This document shows, in pieces, positions 33,561-44,805 of a stretch of DNA of 64,000 nt. The notes below the pieces were generated by a model. The model saw nothing but the letters and a program-made list of their open reading frames with translations, was not told the origin of the DNA and did not search any database. The DNA lies in contig NC_133400.1 of the NCBI RefSeq assembly GCF_047511655.1, positions 1,493,001 to 1,557,000 on the forward strand. The letters are read 5' to 3'. Origin of the DNA: Castor canadensis. Taxonomy: Eukaryota > Chordata > Mammalia > Rodentia > Castoridae. The translations under genes and the position numbers were made by a program. Position 1 is the first letter of the stretch; the number at the start of each line of letters is the position of its first letter.

Positions 33561-36500
33561 GCACAGTGAGGGAAGGGGGGTGGGGGTGCCCGGGTCCCCC
33601 TAAAGGAACCTTTCCATGATGATGAGAGAGATTGGCCTCCAAGGAGCCTATAAATGTGTCCAACTCATCAGCGAGTATGAGTTGAGGGATTAAAAGTACT
33701 TCACAAGAAAAATTTTTAAAATAAAATGATGGCCACCGGGGGAAATCTGAGGCATTGAAAAAGTCACAACTGCAGAGAAGAGCATAAATCCGTGCACAGC
33801 CCCCCGGTCCCCATCCTACTGGAACGCGCTGCCTGTCTGGTTCACACGGGGTCAATGCTGGACTTCTCCCCTCCCCACTTGAGCTGCCATTTGGGGGACC
33901 AAACATTTGATCTATGATAATTCAATAATTCAGGGTACCTCACTGCCAATGAAGAATGGTTCTTTTCTTTGATCACAGCTGATAGGCACAGAGGAATGAT
34001 AGGTTGTAATCCCAGATCGAGACACAGCCACAAGGCCACTGACTGCCAGGTAAAAAAGACTGTCACCATCAATGGATTGGGCCAACCACCACCAAGTCGG
34101 AGGACCAAGCTTCAGGTGCTTCCTGCTTAGACTCACTTAGGGGCCACAAAAAGTCACTCACGTGGACTTCTGGACACAAAACGCAAAAGTGGAGCCAGAA
34201 ACTAATCAGACCTCTACTGCTAACGATTAGTTTTAGGGAAACATGGGAAACGGGGAATATACCAAAGACCGCCAAGGGTGTGCAATCGGCCTAACCCAGA
34301 AGTGGGAATTCTGACACAACAAATGACCCGGTTTTCCAACCAAGGAAAACCGTAAGTGGCTTCACCTGGCTCGGCTCGTGATAGCCAGCTGTGAAATCAT
34401 CTCTGAGACAGCCGGGGCCTTGGACAGGACTTGGAGTTAGCTGACAAGGAGGGATTGGGGCCACTTGCATTCAGTGGGGTTGTTTTTAAGTCCTCATCTG
34501 TTAGAGATACAGAATGAAGTATTCACAGGTAAAACGGCTTGACAGCTGGGCCTGGCTCTGCGGTGCTGGGTGGCAGGAGAGGGGTGGGGTGGGAAGGAGG
34601 GTTGGCTGGATGAACGGAACTTGCAAAAGGCTGGTGCCTGCAGCAGCTGGGCTGTGGAGAGACCAGCTGTCCTCTTCCACCTGTGAGAAGGCCAAAGGAG
34701 GGAGGGAGAGAGAAGGTGGGCGGGGAAGGATAGAGACACCACCTCTGTGTACCTGTGGCTGAATCTCTGTTCCAGACACTGGTGAAATAATAGAAAAGGG
34801 GAATTTTTTTGACATAATGAAGTCATAATTACAACGTGAAAAGCTGACCTGGGCAGGGCCCTGGCCTGTTACCATTTGCACAGTGACCTCAGGACGATGT
34901 AATGTGGTCCTGCAGCCCCTCTGCCAACCAGGGATTAGGAAGGCAGGACTCAAAGGGTCCTGAACAACAGGCGAGATGATTTATTATTCCTTAGGTCACT
35001 GGAATAAATTATAGATTCACTTAAATATTTATGGAATTTCACCTACTCAATTCTCCCAGAGGCCGGGGGCCAGACTTCAACATGTGAGCCAAGGTCCTGA
35101 AGTTACGGCCAGTCTTTCAGGGCCATTTGGCCAAAGCTAAGTCCCCTTCAAGATCATTTCTTTTCTTTGTGGATGATATCATTCTGAATGTTGATGGCAT
35201 CAGCCAGTCCAATGGCCGTGACATTTACAGTCCATGACGTGACATTGCTCTGGCTTCATTTCTACGTTTTTGTTCCATTTCAAGAAAATCTCTTCAACTC
35301 TCTGAGCCTACCTTTTTTTTGTTGTTTGTTTTAGATCAGGTTGTCCCCCAGGAGGGCTGTGAGGGTCAGTCAGCAAAGCAAGGCTTGTTTCAGTGTCAAT
35401 ACTGCACATGGTGTATGATGGGATCCTCCACTGAATGAGGCTCATCAGAACCCCAGAAAACCAGCTCCCAAGGCCCAGTCCAGGAGACCACACTGAAGAC
35501 CCAAGGTTCCAGTCTGCTAACCACCTCAGCCTGGCTCCTCTCCTCCAGGGTTCATCCTAGACACTGGTGAGCAGCGACCCCCAAGCTTTCTTCTGCATTT
35601 TGCATCCAGTGTCCCAGCCTTCCACCACCAGGAGCCACTGTGGAGCAGAAGCAAGGTCCCTACGGGGCGGTGACTCACACTTTCTGACAGTTGGTTCAGT
35701 GGCTCCCTTCTGTGTGGGGGCTTTCACCTCTCCTCTGCACCACCCTAGCTCAGACCGCAGCCCAGCAGCTGGCAGCATAGACGCCCCTGCCCCTGTGAGA
35801 GATGAGTGTTCGGGTGACATAAAAACACTGGCCACTTCCTTCTGCTGCCTGTGAGTCTCAGAAGAACCCTGGGCCTCACTTCCTAGCTCTTCTGCCAATG
35901 CCCCTCTCCACGGCTGATGATGTCACTCTGGGAAATGAAAACAGAGCTCGAGTCCTGACTTAGTTTATCAGCTGCCATTTCTGTGTCTTCCCCCACCCTG
36001 GTTCCTGGAAGGAGCAAGAAAGTGCCTGCCTGGCGCTGAGGAGTATGGGAGCCTCTGGGCCTCTGGCTCACCTTGAAGGCTACTTGGTTGTCAGGACGGA
36101 TCTGGGCTGATCTCTGAGCCCCTGGAAAGAAGCAGAAGTGGAGAACAAGTCAGGACAGGGCTTCTCCACCTTTTGGGGGGACTGATCCACAGCACATAGG
36201 CCTCCATTCTCTCTGCCTCACCTCCAGGCAAACTTGGGTGCTACCTGGTTGTACGTGGGCCCCTGTACCATGTTCTCCACGTGGTCTTCATGGGCAGAGC
36301 CAGGCCTCAGGAGGCCGATTCTGACTTTGCAAACCTGCTCGGAATGAACACCCCTGGCCCCTCACGATGGTGGTCAGCACAGGACCCCAAGCCCAGATTT
36401 CTTTCTCCTCCCACACCCCAAACTTTTCCCAATTCACCAAAGCCAGGGCTTGGGAGCTAGGCAGCACTCTTTACTATCAATCTGCCCCCACTTCCTGGGG

Positions 36501-38323
36501 ACAACAGAAAGCAAGGACAGGGAGGCACTCTGGAAACAGCACATTCTCATTGACTTCCCGAGCCGCTAGCCACAGCAGCTTCCCAAGAGGCTGTGGCCAC
36601 CGCCTAGCAGAGGCGGCTTCCAGGACTGCATCGCCATGGCCTCCTCCCTCCCGCTGTGGAACAGTGTCCAAGCCACAGGCCCCTGGGCCTAGCAGTAGGT
36701 GTTGCACGTGGAGTGAGGAATTCTGACGAAAACCTCAGTATTTAGCATCTTTGAACAACTGTCTTGGAAGAGAAGTCCCTCGGGCCACCAGCAGTGCAAG
36801 GTTATTCTCATTAGGAGCACTTAGGATGACAGATGCACGCACAGCACTGCACAGATGGGGCGCAAAGATGTGCTGTCGGATGTTGATAGGTGGGGCTTCC
36901 GGGTCCGAGAATCTGACCTCAGAGGAAGAGGGGAAACTAGGACAAGAGTCGAGTAGGGTCCCAGGCCAGCTGGGACGGTCCCCTTTGTGACTCCTTGGCT
37001 TATGCAAGCACTCCCTCTCCTTCCAAAACACGGCGGCTCCTGGAGGGATGGAGAGACTTGAACACAGCCCAACAGAAGGTCAAACGGGCTCAGAGGTACT
37101 GTAGAAGGCTTTGAAGTGGGTGAAACGACACCGCCTGGCTTCTGCCTCCTCCACATTTGGAGGTTTTTACAACTCTGTAAATCACAGAAAAGTGAGAGTC
37201 CCATGAATGAATGGTTGCTGTGCGTAGAAAGGCAAATGAACTGTGTCTTGTGGATTATTGCATGTTGGCCGTCCATTTGTAAGTCACCTCAGCCATCCTG
37301 ACTGCCCGTACGTGGGACCTCTGCATCTCCTGAAGGTCCAGCGGTGACACCTTGCGGTTTTCCTCACTAGTTAGTGAATGAAATAAGATATCTGACATGG
37401 TGCCTTTTGTATTTCTGTGAGTTCGGATTTTTATCTTCTTTTAAAAACGGCCCCTTTACATGGGGTCACACTGCTAGGAAGTTGCAGACTAAGGTTTTGA
37501 GCAGAGATCGGCCCCTCTGCACAGAAGAAGAAAATTAGCCCATCGATAGCAGGCCTGGCATGTTGATGAAGACTTGTCCTACGGAGGAAGCTCAAGTTCA
37601 GCGTGTAGTGTGTATGCAGTAAGCCAGACAAGCCGAAAGGCCCTGCTTCAAGCCATGTCTGGGCCCCAAAGCTGGCACCATCTTGTGGAATGTGCTACAT
37701 TTTCACTACGGTTTGCTCCATGGAGGCAGCATCAGGCTCTGTTCAGAGGCCACCCATCATCCTCAGGCTGGGGCCTGAGAGCAAGGGAGGGAGGCTGACC
37801 CCAGAAGCCTCCACCAAAACAGGCAGGAATTTCACAGATGCTGGCCAGGAAGACACCCCAGCCCTGGAAACTCTGAGGTCACTTTTCAATGCAGAGATGC
37901 AGATAGACACTAACTAACCAGCCTCAGAGAAACAGTCCCAAGGGCGCAGTTGCTTAAAAAGAAAGAGTCCTGAGCTGCTTGTCCAAGACCCCAGGCTGTC
38001 TGTCCTTCTCCTTCACGTCCTGGTTTGTGGTCACATTCAGCACAGTTCTCGAACTATGAGATTTCTTCCCACATGCGCCAAAATGCTCCCAAACTCTCCT
38101 GTGTGAACTCACCCAGGCAGGTGTTAAGGCACAAGTTCCTACATTCTTCCCACACAGATTCTGGATCTGACAGTACTGGGGGCTCCAGTCTATATTCATG
38201 AAGAGCAGACGCTGGTGAATAGCTCTGATGCCCATGCATGACCTGGGGGTCCATCATGCTCCCATCCAGGGTCATAGTGTCTCAGAAAGGTCACGACTTG
38301 GACAAGGAAAAAGAAATGACATC
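33561..38323. other. intergenic, repeat-poor, nothing recognised
   Basis: Nearly 5 kb without an identifiable SINE or LINE insertion. Composition is moderate with AT-rich pockets at 33690-33960 and 34970-35050 (the latter listed as a candidate regulatory element). No open frame has recognisable domains; the longest is 151 codons on the minus strand at 36821-37276. Confidence 0.5.
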
Positions 38324-38329
38324 TTTATT
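38324..38329 (-). promoter_or_regulatory. isolated AATAAA on the minus strand
   Basis: TTTATT on the plus strand sits in the context CTTTATTTCATTAG, the same 14 bases that surround the BANP signal at 60424-60437 apart from flanking sequence. It could mark the 3' end of a minus-strand non-coding transcript, but single AATAAA words are common and nothing else supports a gene here. Confidence 0.2.
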
Positions 38330-39612
38330 TCATTAGCCTTTATCTGACACATAGCCTTTTCTTCGAGCATCAGCGCGGATCCGAGAGTGTGGTGTTAAAA
38401 GCAACACAAGGCCTTGGCACACTTCTCAGGATCCGCCATGCCCTCCAACGCATGGAGCTGGCAGAGCTGCTAACACACCCGTGTGTGAGGTTCTCGTCCT
38501 GTACACACAACAATCCACACCCCCAGAAGGGGTTTGCCTGCCCCAGGCTGCTGGATACTCGGCACCACAGGCCACGCAGCTCCTATCTGTCTCGGCACAA
38601 CCACAGCAGATCACGTGCAGGGTAGGAATTGGCTTCCACTGAAAACCCCTCCTGGGTGGCAGTGGAGGCTGAACCAGCTCCTCCTCTCAGATGTGCACCA
38701 CCTCACCTCCAAACAGGGCCACCCTGTCTCCCTCCATATCTGCCCCACAATGGAGCAGAGTAAGTCCCCTAGCCCATAAATACATGGAAACCCAGGGACG
38801 GCAAACTCTGGGGAGCCAGTGCTGTGCATCAGCCGCCAGGGGCTTTTCTCCAGTTCAGCCACCTTGTGCCCTGCTCTTCATGGGCCGTCATGGTAAGTCA
38901 TAAGCAAGAGACCCTTCCAGAAGCCATGGTGCTCACAGAGGAGAGAGGGGTCCTGGCCTGAGTCATGGAAAACTCACCCCAGTTGTAGGCAGCAGCCAAT
39001 CCAAGCAAAGGGCAAAAGGGCAGAGGCCAGCTGCACCCCATGGTGCACCCCACCAACAGACTACCAGCACCTCCATCAGGAAGACTGGGGCCCAGAGAAG
39101 ACCCCCAAGTTGACGATCTGTGCAGTGACAGCTGCAATGTCAGCCACTAGTGAAGCAGACCGACACTGCTACAGCCTACAGTGCACGGAAGCTGGAGTCT
39201 TGGTCCACAGGAGGGCTGTGCAGGGAGTGCAGGCAGTGTGGACTGTCAGTCAAGGAGATTAAGAACACACCCTCTAAGAGCTCTGCAGAGCTTTTCAAAT
39301 GCTTATTTTAGAAAGGGAGACACAGACTTGAATGTGGTCTTTTGTGGGCATAGGTGAGCTCCCTCTGAAACAAGTGTGGGAAGGCCAAGGGCCAGGAATG
39401 GCTGATGGGATTCTGAAAAGGTTGACTAAGCCTCTGGCCTCTCTACACAGCCCCCGAGAGCGCAGGTCCTCAGACTAGAGATGCAGAGACCGATAGACCA
39501 GAATGGGAGGCCCAGCACAGACCCGCCCAGCTGCAGCCCAGCTGGGCGAGACGCCAGACCCTCGGAGCAGAGCACAGCCTCCCTCTCACCCCACAGCTCA
39601 GACACCTCCAGC
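38330..39612. other. intergenic, nothing recognised
   Basis: No repeats or exons recognised. Short open frames cluster at 38389-38903 on both strands without features. Confidence 0.5.
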
Positions 39613-39690
39613 ACAGAGGCTGGAGGTGTGGCTCAAGTGGTAGACTGCCTGCTTTGAAGCATGAAGTCCTGAGTCCCAAAACGGAGCACA
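39613..39690 (+). mobile_element. ID-like tRNA-derived SINE
   Basis: GAGGCTGGAGGTGTGGCTCAAGTGGTAGACTGCC (A box) and GAAGTCCTGAGTCCCAAAACGG (diverged B box). It sits at the left edge of a LINE-1 3' end in the same orientation. Confidence 0.85.
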
Positions 39691-40515
39691 GATCTAAATG
39701 TAAAGTGAAAATATAAAACTTTGGGAAGAAAACAAGAGAAAATTTTTGGATCTGGGGCCAAGCAAGGACTCTTAGACTGAACACCCAGAGCACAGCTCAT
39801 GAAAAGGAAAATTGGTAAATTGAGCTTCAGGAAAACTAAAAACCTTAACTCCTGTGGAGACCCCATTAAAAGGATGAGAAGATGAACTAGAGTGGGAGGA
39901 CAGTTTGCAAAGTCATGTCTGAGAAGGTCTTGATCTAGAAAGAGCCGTCTGAAAACTCAAGAGCAAATGAGACAAGTAACCCAACTGGAAAGTGGGCAGA
40001 AGACACTGCAGACACCTCACTGGAGAGAATCTGGGACGGCAAAGGGCATGAACAATGCTCAAGCCCCTAGGGAAATGCAAATTACCCATCAGAGAGGCTG
40101 AAGTAAAATGGCAATGCCACCAAACACTGGTGACAATGGCGTGCCCATCGCTTGCTGGGTATGCAAAACAGCTCAGCTAGCTAAAGACAGCTTCACCATT
40201 TCTTCCTAAAACCCCACATGCAACTCACACCCAGCCCCCAGCAGGTACACATGTGGACGCTTATCCCAGAGAAATGAAGACCAGCAGCTGTGTCTGGAAC
40301 AGCCCCAAAGTGGAACCACCCCAAGAGCCCTTCGACAGAGGACTGGCCATCCGCACCTCGGAGCGCTACTCAGCAAGAAAGAGGAATGAACTCCTGACAC
40401 CTGCTTCACTTAGATGTGTCTGCAGAGAGTTATACTAAGTAGAAAACTCCAGTCTCAAAAACCCAAGTCCTGCGTGGCTCCATGTGCATGACACCCACGT
40501 CATAAAGTTATAGAC
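39691..40515 (+). mobile_element. LINE-1 ORF2 end and 3' region
   Basis: ATATAAAACTTTGGGAAGAAAACA, AAATTGGTAAATTGAGCTTC, AACCCAACTGGAAAGTGGGCAG, CTAGGGAAATGCAAATTACC, AAGTAAAATGGCAATGCCACC, TACACATGTGGACGCTTATCCC and GAAATGAAGACCAGCAGC follow LINE-1 order to near the ORF2 end. Reading frame is destroyed. Confidence 0.85.
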
Positions 40516-40689
40516 TTGCAATAGATTGGCTGCTGCACCTCCCAGCATCACCTCTGCCTTCCAGACAGGAAGGAGGGGGACAGTCAGCAAACAGCACTTG
40601 CAGGGTTTATCACTTCTAAGCCAGCTTCCCTGGAAGCCCCAGTCATTTGAGGCTGTCTCATGGGTGTGAGTGGCCACATGGCCAACCCT

Positions 40690-40980
40690 AGCTGCAGGCG
40701 GCAGGACCTGGCTGGAGAACGAGGGTCACTGGATCGCTGAGGGCATGACTTTGAAGAGTCTCTTGTCCACCGTCTCTCCCTCCCTCCCGCCCACTGGCTG
40801 CCCTGAAGTGAGCAGCTTGGCTCCCCCATGCCCGTCCACCATGGTGTTTCTGCCTTGCCAGAGGCTCAGAAGTAATGGCACCAGCTGCCCATGGACTGAA
40901 CCATGAGTCAAAACAGACCTTTCCTTCTTTAAGTTGATTTTCTCATGCATTTTGTCATAGTGACAGAAAATGACTAATAT
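40690..40980 (+). mobile_element. ORR1/MT-like rodent MaLR LTR
   Basis: GGTCACTGGATCGCTGAGGGC, ATGACTTTGAAGAGTCTCTTGTCC, a CT-rich tract, GCTGCCCTGAAGTGAGCAGC, CCATGGTGTTTCTGCCTTGCC, CCATGGACTGAACCATGAG, AACAGACCTTTCCTTCTTTAAG and GTCATAGTGACAGAAAATGAC match the ORR1/MT LTR layout of rodents in order. This is one of the better lineage markers in the window. Confidence 0.87.
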
Positions 40981-41149
40981 GCCACCCAGGACAGGCTGCC
41001 CCACAGCCACCCCTCTACCCTGGCGGCTTCCACATCGCTCCTGCCCTTCATGGGTGCCCACCCTTCCTGCTTTCTTGGACAGTTAGTGAGTGACAATCGT
41101 TCCTGCACAGCACACCATGCTCTGTCCCTCATCCCCAGCTCTGAGCATG

Positions 41150-41470
41150 GAGTCTGTTGTGGGCCTTAAAAGATATGTCTGTGAACGTGACCTTGTTTGG
41201 AACAAGGGTCTCTGCAGATGGGATTAGGCTAAGACTCTTGAAGTCGAGATCATCCTGTATCAGAGCCACTGACGGGAGTCTTTGTGAGAGAAGGGCACGA
41301 GGAGGTGAGACACACGGAGGGAAGCAGCCATGAAGATGGAGGCAGAGACTGGAGAGATGCAGCCACAAGCCAAGGGACACCTGGAGCCACCGGGAATGGA
41401 AGGAAGCAGGAAGCAGCCTCCCAGGGCCTCCAGCCCGGCCCACACATGGTTTTGGGTTTCTGTCTGAGAG
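41150..41470 (+). mobile_element. MLT1-like MaLR LTR
   Basis: TGTGAACGTGACCTTGTTTGG, AACAAGGGTCTCTGCAGATGGG, ATTAGGCTAAGACTCTTGAAG, GAGACACACGGAGGGAAG, CATGAAGATGGAGGCAGAGAC and AAGCCAAGGGACACCTGG are the MLT1 landmarks (AATGTGACCTTATTTGG, AGGGTCTTTGCAGATG and so on) in sense orientation. The 5' end is missing. Confidence 0.85.
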
Positions 41471-41939
41471 AAGAATTGCCATTTGCTTTGAGCCCCCATT
41501 TATGGAAACTTTTCTCAGCACCCAAGCGTGTGTTCACCGCAGCCTCTGACCCGGGCGTTGAGTGGGTAACAGGCTCATCTCTAGTGGACCCAGAGCCGGG
41601 AGGGACGGGCTGGTGAGGGCTCCATGGCTTCCTTTGACAGCAACTGTCCCCAGCCATACTGTGCAGGCAGATGGAGAGGGTTCTGAGGGTGCTGAGCTGC
41701 CTGTTCCTGCACACTGACCAGCTGGGCTCAGTGTCCCACCCCACACACCAGAAGTGACTGTTGAGCTGAGGTGGGGGTGGAGGAAGCAGCCTCTAGATAA
41801 CAGAACAGCCCTGTTCCTTCTTAGAGACAAATGACCAGAACACCAAGTTGGGGAACTCAGGCCCAGTGGCCAGCCTGCAATATTTCAGATCCTGGCTCTC
41901 AGCGGAGTCCTGGAGGGTCCCTTCAGAACCCTCAGCCTC

Positions 41940-42335
41940 AGTCACTGAGGCTCTAACTGGTTACCAGAACTTAGTACTCAAGACCACTGAAACTGTTCTC
42001 CCACGTTCTGGAGGCCACGGTCTAACACAGGCCTCAGGAAATAAGATTAGGATGGGTGACCCCATCCTGCCTCCTCCAGCTCTTGGTGGCTCCAGCATTC
42101 CTTGGCCCGTGGCCATAGTCTTTGTCCCAGTTGCCACATGGCTGCTTCCTGCATGTCTGTCTCAAGTCTCCCTCCGTCCTCTTATAAGAACCCTGGCCAT
42201 TTTATTGGGCCATCTGAATAGTCCATTCCTAATCCCACCTGCAAAGTCCTCTTACATGCAAGGTAAGGATCACGGGTTCCGGGGATCAGGACATATTTGG
42301 GGCTATTTTTCAGCCTACCTCTGTCAACTCCTCTC
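41940..42335 (-). mobile_element. MLT1-like MaLR LTR, antisense
   Basis: CTCCCACGTTCTGGAGGCC, TGGCTGCTTCCTGCATGTC, CCTCCGTCCTCTTATAAGAACCC and CTAATCCCACCTGCAAAGTCC are the reverse complement of MLT1 landmarks. The 233-codon plus-strand frame at 41848-42549, the longest in the window, runs through this LTR and is therefore not a gene. Confidence 0.8.
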
Positions 42336-43111
42336 AAGACAGGGGAAGTCATGGTGCCTCCCGCGTGGGTCAAGGGAGCTGGGTATGAGATGCCCAGCAG
42401 ACAGCAGAAGTGGAGCCACACCGGTGGCTGCTGCTCTCAGGTTACCATCATGGCTTTCTCACCATGGCTCTGAGGAGTGTGGAGGGCCAGATCTGAGCTC
42501 AAGAGGGTCCAATTCCAACAAAGATCCAGTGGCAAGGCTGGTGCTCTGACCAGGCTTTCAAAAGCAGTCGTCGTGGCTCCTCTCTGGACACCCTGTCTGT
42601 GACCAAATTTCTCTTATGACCAACTCAGGTGGTGGAAGGTGACAGCCCAGCTGAGCTCAGCCACTGAGAGCAGAAGGCCACCAAGTGTCGACACTCCTGA
42701 CCAGCCATGCTGCCTACCCCATGCACTTGTCTGGATGCGTGTCACTTGGGAACCAGGGCAGCCAGGGCTGGGCCAGCCCACCCTTGCTCACATGGGGCAG
42801 GGCAGGTGAGGGGATGATTTGCAGGCCAGAAGCAGGTCACTATCAGGTGAAGGCCTCCTGTCCACCAGGTACAAAGGCACTGGCCTGCTATCCTTGCTCT
42901 GGTCATGCTTGCTACCTGAATTGACTTTTAAAGGGAAAAAAAATCTGTCCTTCCAAAAGAAACAGGTTAGGAGGCTGCAAACAAAGAAAGGACATTAATA
43001 AATAAGATGACCTGAAAGTTCTAGAACACAAGCAGTGTGAGCCCAGACTCCCTGCTCCCTCGAGAGCACACAAAGTCCTTCCCTGATTACAGCTGGCTGG
43101 GCTTGTTCTCA
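42336..43111. other. intergenic, nothing recognised
   Basis: No repeat family or exon recognised. An A-rich run occurs at 42935-42945. Confidence 0.5.
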
Positions 43112-43164
43112 GTCTCGCTCTCTCTCTCTCTCTCTCCCCGCCCCCTTCCTCTCTCTCTCTCTCT
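43112..43164. repeat. (TC)n microsatellite, interrupted
   Basis: Two pure CT blocks separated by CCCCGCCCCCTTC, about 53 bp of pyrimidine on the plus strand. Confidence 0.95.
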
Positions 43165-44245
43165 GGAAGAGTTCTCTGGGAGTCCCCCGACAAGCACTGC
43201 ACATTGACCACAATTGTGGATGCAGGAGGCGGAGAGGAGCTGGCTTTAGAGGTGGGGCACCGGGGGGAGGATGAGCGTGCAGGCCACTGGCGCCCGTCCA
43301 CGCCGCATCCCTCTGTGGGACCCGGCCAGCAAGAAGGAAACACACTGTGCTGACCAAACGTTGCCAGATGTGCCGGACAACGCAATGGTTTTAAGATCCT
43401 CGATTACTCTGGGGAGCCATCCTGAGGGGTGACTTCCTCGTGGCTCCCTTGAAGCAGGAAGCTGAGTCCGAGCCAACACTGTGGCTTGAGACTTCCAGAG
43501 GAACCTCCTAGGGCCTGGCAGTGCGGCTGCGTCCAAGGACATATCCTTCTGGCCACTCTCACGACTTGGCAAGAGTACTGACCATCTGGGTGTGCCCCAG
43601 TCATGACTTACGGGACCTAGTGACCTCTCCTGTTGACCAAATTTTCCTTGATGCCCCACAAAGTGCACTTTCAGTACTGTCTCCCCAGGTCACAACAGAC
43701 ATCACTAATTAGTCACCAAAACCCAGATAGGGCCTCGGAATCCTTTACCACTTAGGACCTCCCATCAGCTGTTCTGAGGTTACCTGGGATCACCGTTGCA
43801 GGCAAGTGCATACCTCAGGTGCTATTTGAAACGTGTGCACAGGATGTGCGTGAGTCCATGGACCTTTTATAGTTTCAAGGACAAAATCCCTCTTAGTAGC
43901 CAAGCAGCATCCTCAGGAGAAAAATGGCCAAAGGCTTAACACTGAGAGCCAAGAGCTCCCAACTAGGTGAAGAACACCTAGCTGGGAGCCTCCAGGTGTT
44001 TACCTGGGGGAGAAGGGATCGGTGGGGGTATTTGTCAGGACATGGGAGCATGGCATACAAGGGGTTGCCAAGACACGGGAGGAACAGGGTGAGCAGGCCG
44101 ACTGTGCTGAAGCCAGCAGGTGTGCAGCTGGCCTTATAGAGCCTCTTCAAGTCTCCGCTGCTCAAAGCAGAGTCACTCAGAGTTCAGAGGGGTGACACGG
44201 GCTATGGCTGGGCACAAGCAGCCAGGCTCAAAGGCCACACATCCT
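43165..44245. other. intergenic, nothing recognised
   Basis: Small CpG-containing patch at 43225-43320. Open frames on the minus strand (157 and 140 codons, 42912-43668) partly encode the TC repeat and have no domains. Confidence 0.5.
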
Positions 44246-44249
44246 GTGA

Positions 44250-44445
44250 CCCCTCACTGGACACATCCAGACAGATGAATCCACAGACAGAAGGTAGGTT
44301 GGGAGTAGCCAGGGCTGGGGACACAGGGTGACTGCTTATCGGAGATGGAGTTTCTGTTTGGGACAATAAAAACATTCAAATTGAGAATGGTCAGAGGTGC
44401 ATGGCTCTGTACGTAGACGAAAACCCAGAGCTTCTTCACACTGTA
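44250..44445 (+). mobile_element. LINE-1 3' end, left part
   Basis: CAGACAGATGAATCCACAGACAG, GTAGGTTGGGAGTAGCCAGGGCTGGGG, GAGATGGAGTTTCTGTTTGGGAC and CATTCAAATTGAGAATGG match the end of old LINE-1 elements. It is split from its right part by a SINE at 44446-44528. Confidence 0.75.
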
Positions 44446-44528
44446 AACAGGCACAGCGCACGCAGTAGAACACCTGCCCAGCAAGCATGGAGCCCTGAGT
44501 TCAAACCCCAGTACCACCATAAAAGCAG
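44446..44528 (+). mobile_element. ID-like tRNA-derived SINE inserted in LINE-1
   Basis: CACGCAGTAGAACACCTGCCCAGCAAGCATGGAGCCCTGAGTTCAAACCCCAGTACCACC (A- and B-box parts; key words GTAGAACACCTG and GAGTTCAAACCCC), short A-rich tail. The interrupted LINE-1 continues on the right with CTTATGGTATGTGAATTATATCCC. Confidence 0.9.
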
Positions 44529-44585
44529 GGAGGGGGGCGAAACTTATGGTATGTGAATTATATCCCAATAATATTTTTTAAAAGA
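44529..44585 (+). mobile_element. LINE-1 3' end, right part
   Basis: ACTTATGGTATGTGAATTATATCCCAATAATATTTTTTAAAAG is the common terminal motif of old LINE-1 elements (TGTGAATTATATCTCAATAAA). Continuation of the piece at 44250-44445. Confidence 0.78.
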
Positions 44586-44624
44586 CACCAGCTGGAGAGA
44601 GCAAGCTTCATTTGAACGGCCCTG

Positions 44625-44805
44625 GGCTGCAGGTGGGGCTCGGCAGCTTCCTGGCCAGGCGTCCTTGGCCAGTGTCCACACGCCTGAGGTCTAATTTCTT
44701 TGTCCGTAAACAGGTTATGACTCTGCCTTGCTGGGCTGTTGGGGCGCTGGTTAGGATTGGAAACCACCATACAAACTGCCCAGAGCACAGAGGACACACT
44801 CAGAT
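44625..44805 (-). mobile_element. MIR element, antisense
   Basis: CTAATTTCTTTGTCCGTAAACAGG, then TTGGGGCGCTGGTTAGGATTGG and CAAACTGCCCAGAGCACAGAGG keep the antisense MIR order (TTTCCTCATCTGTAAAATGG, GTGAGGATTAAATG, GTGCCTGGCACA). Confidence 0.6.

Noticed and set aside
41848..42549. Longest open frame in the window, 233 codons, plus strand
   Set aside because: It runs through an antisense MLT1-like LTR and has no recognisable domain; length is explained by chance in repeat-derived GC-rich sequence.
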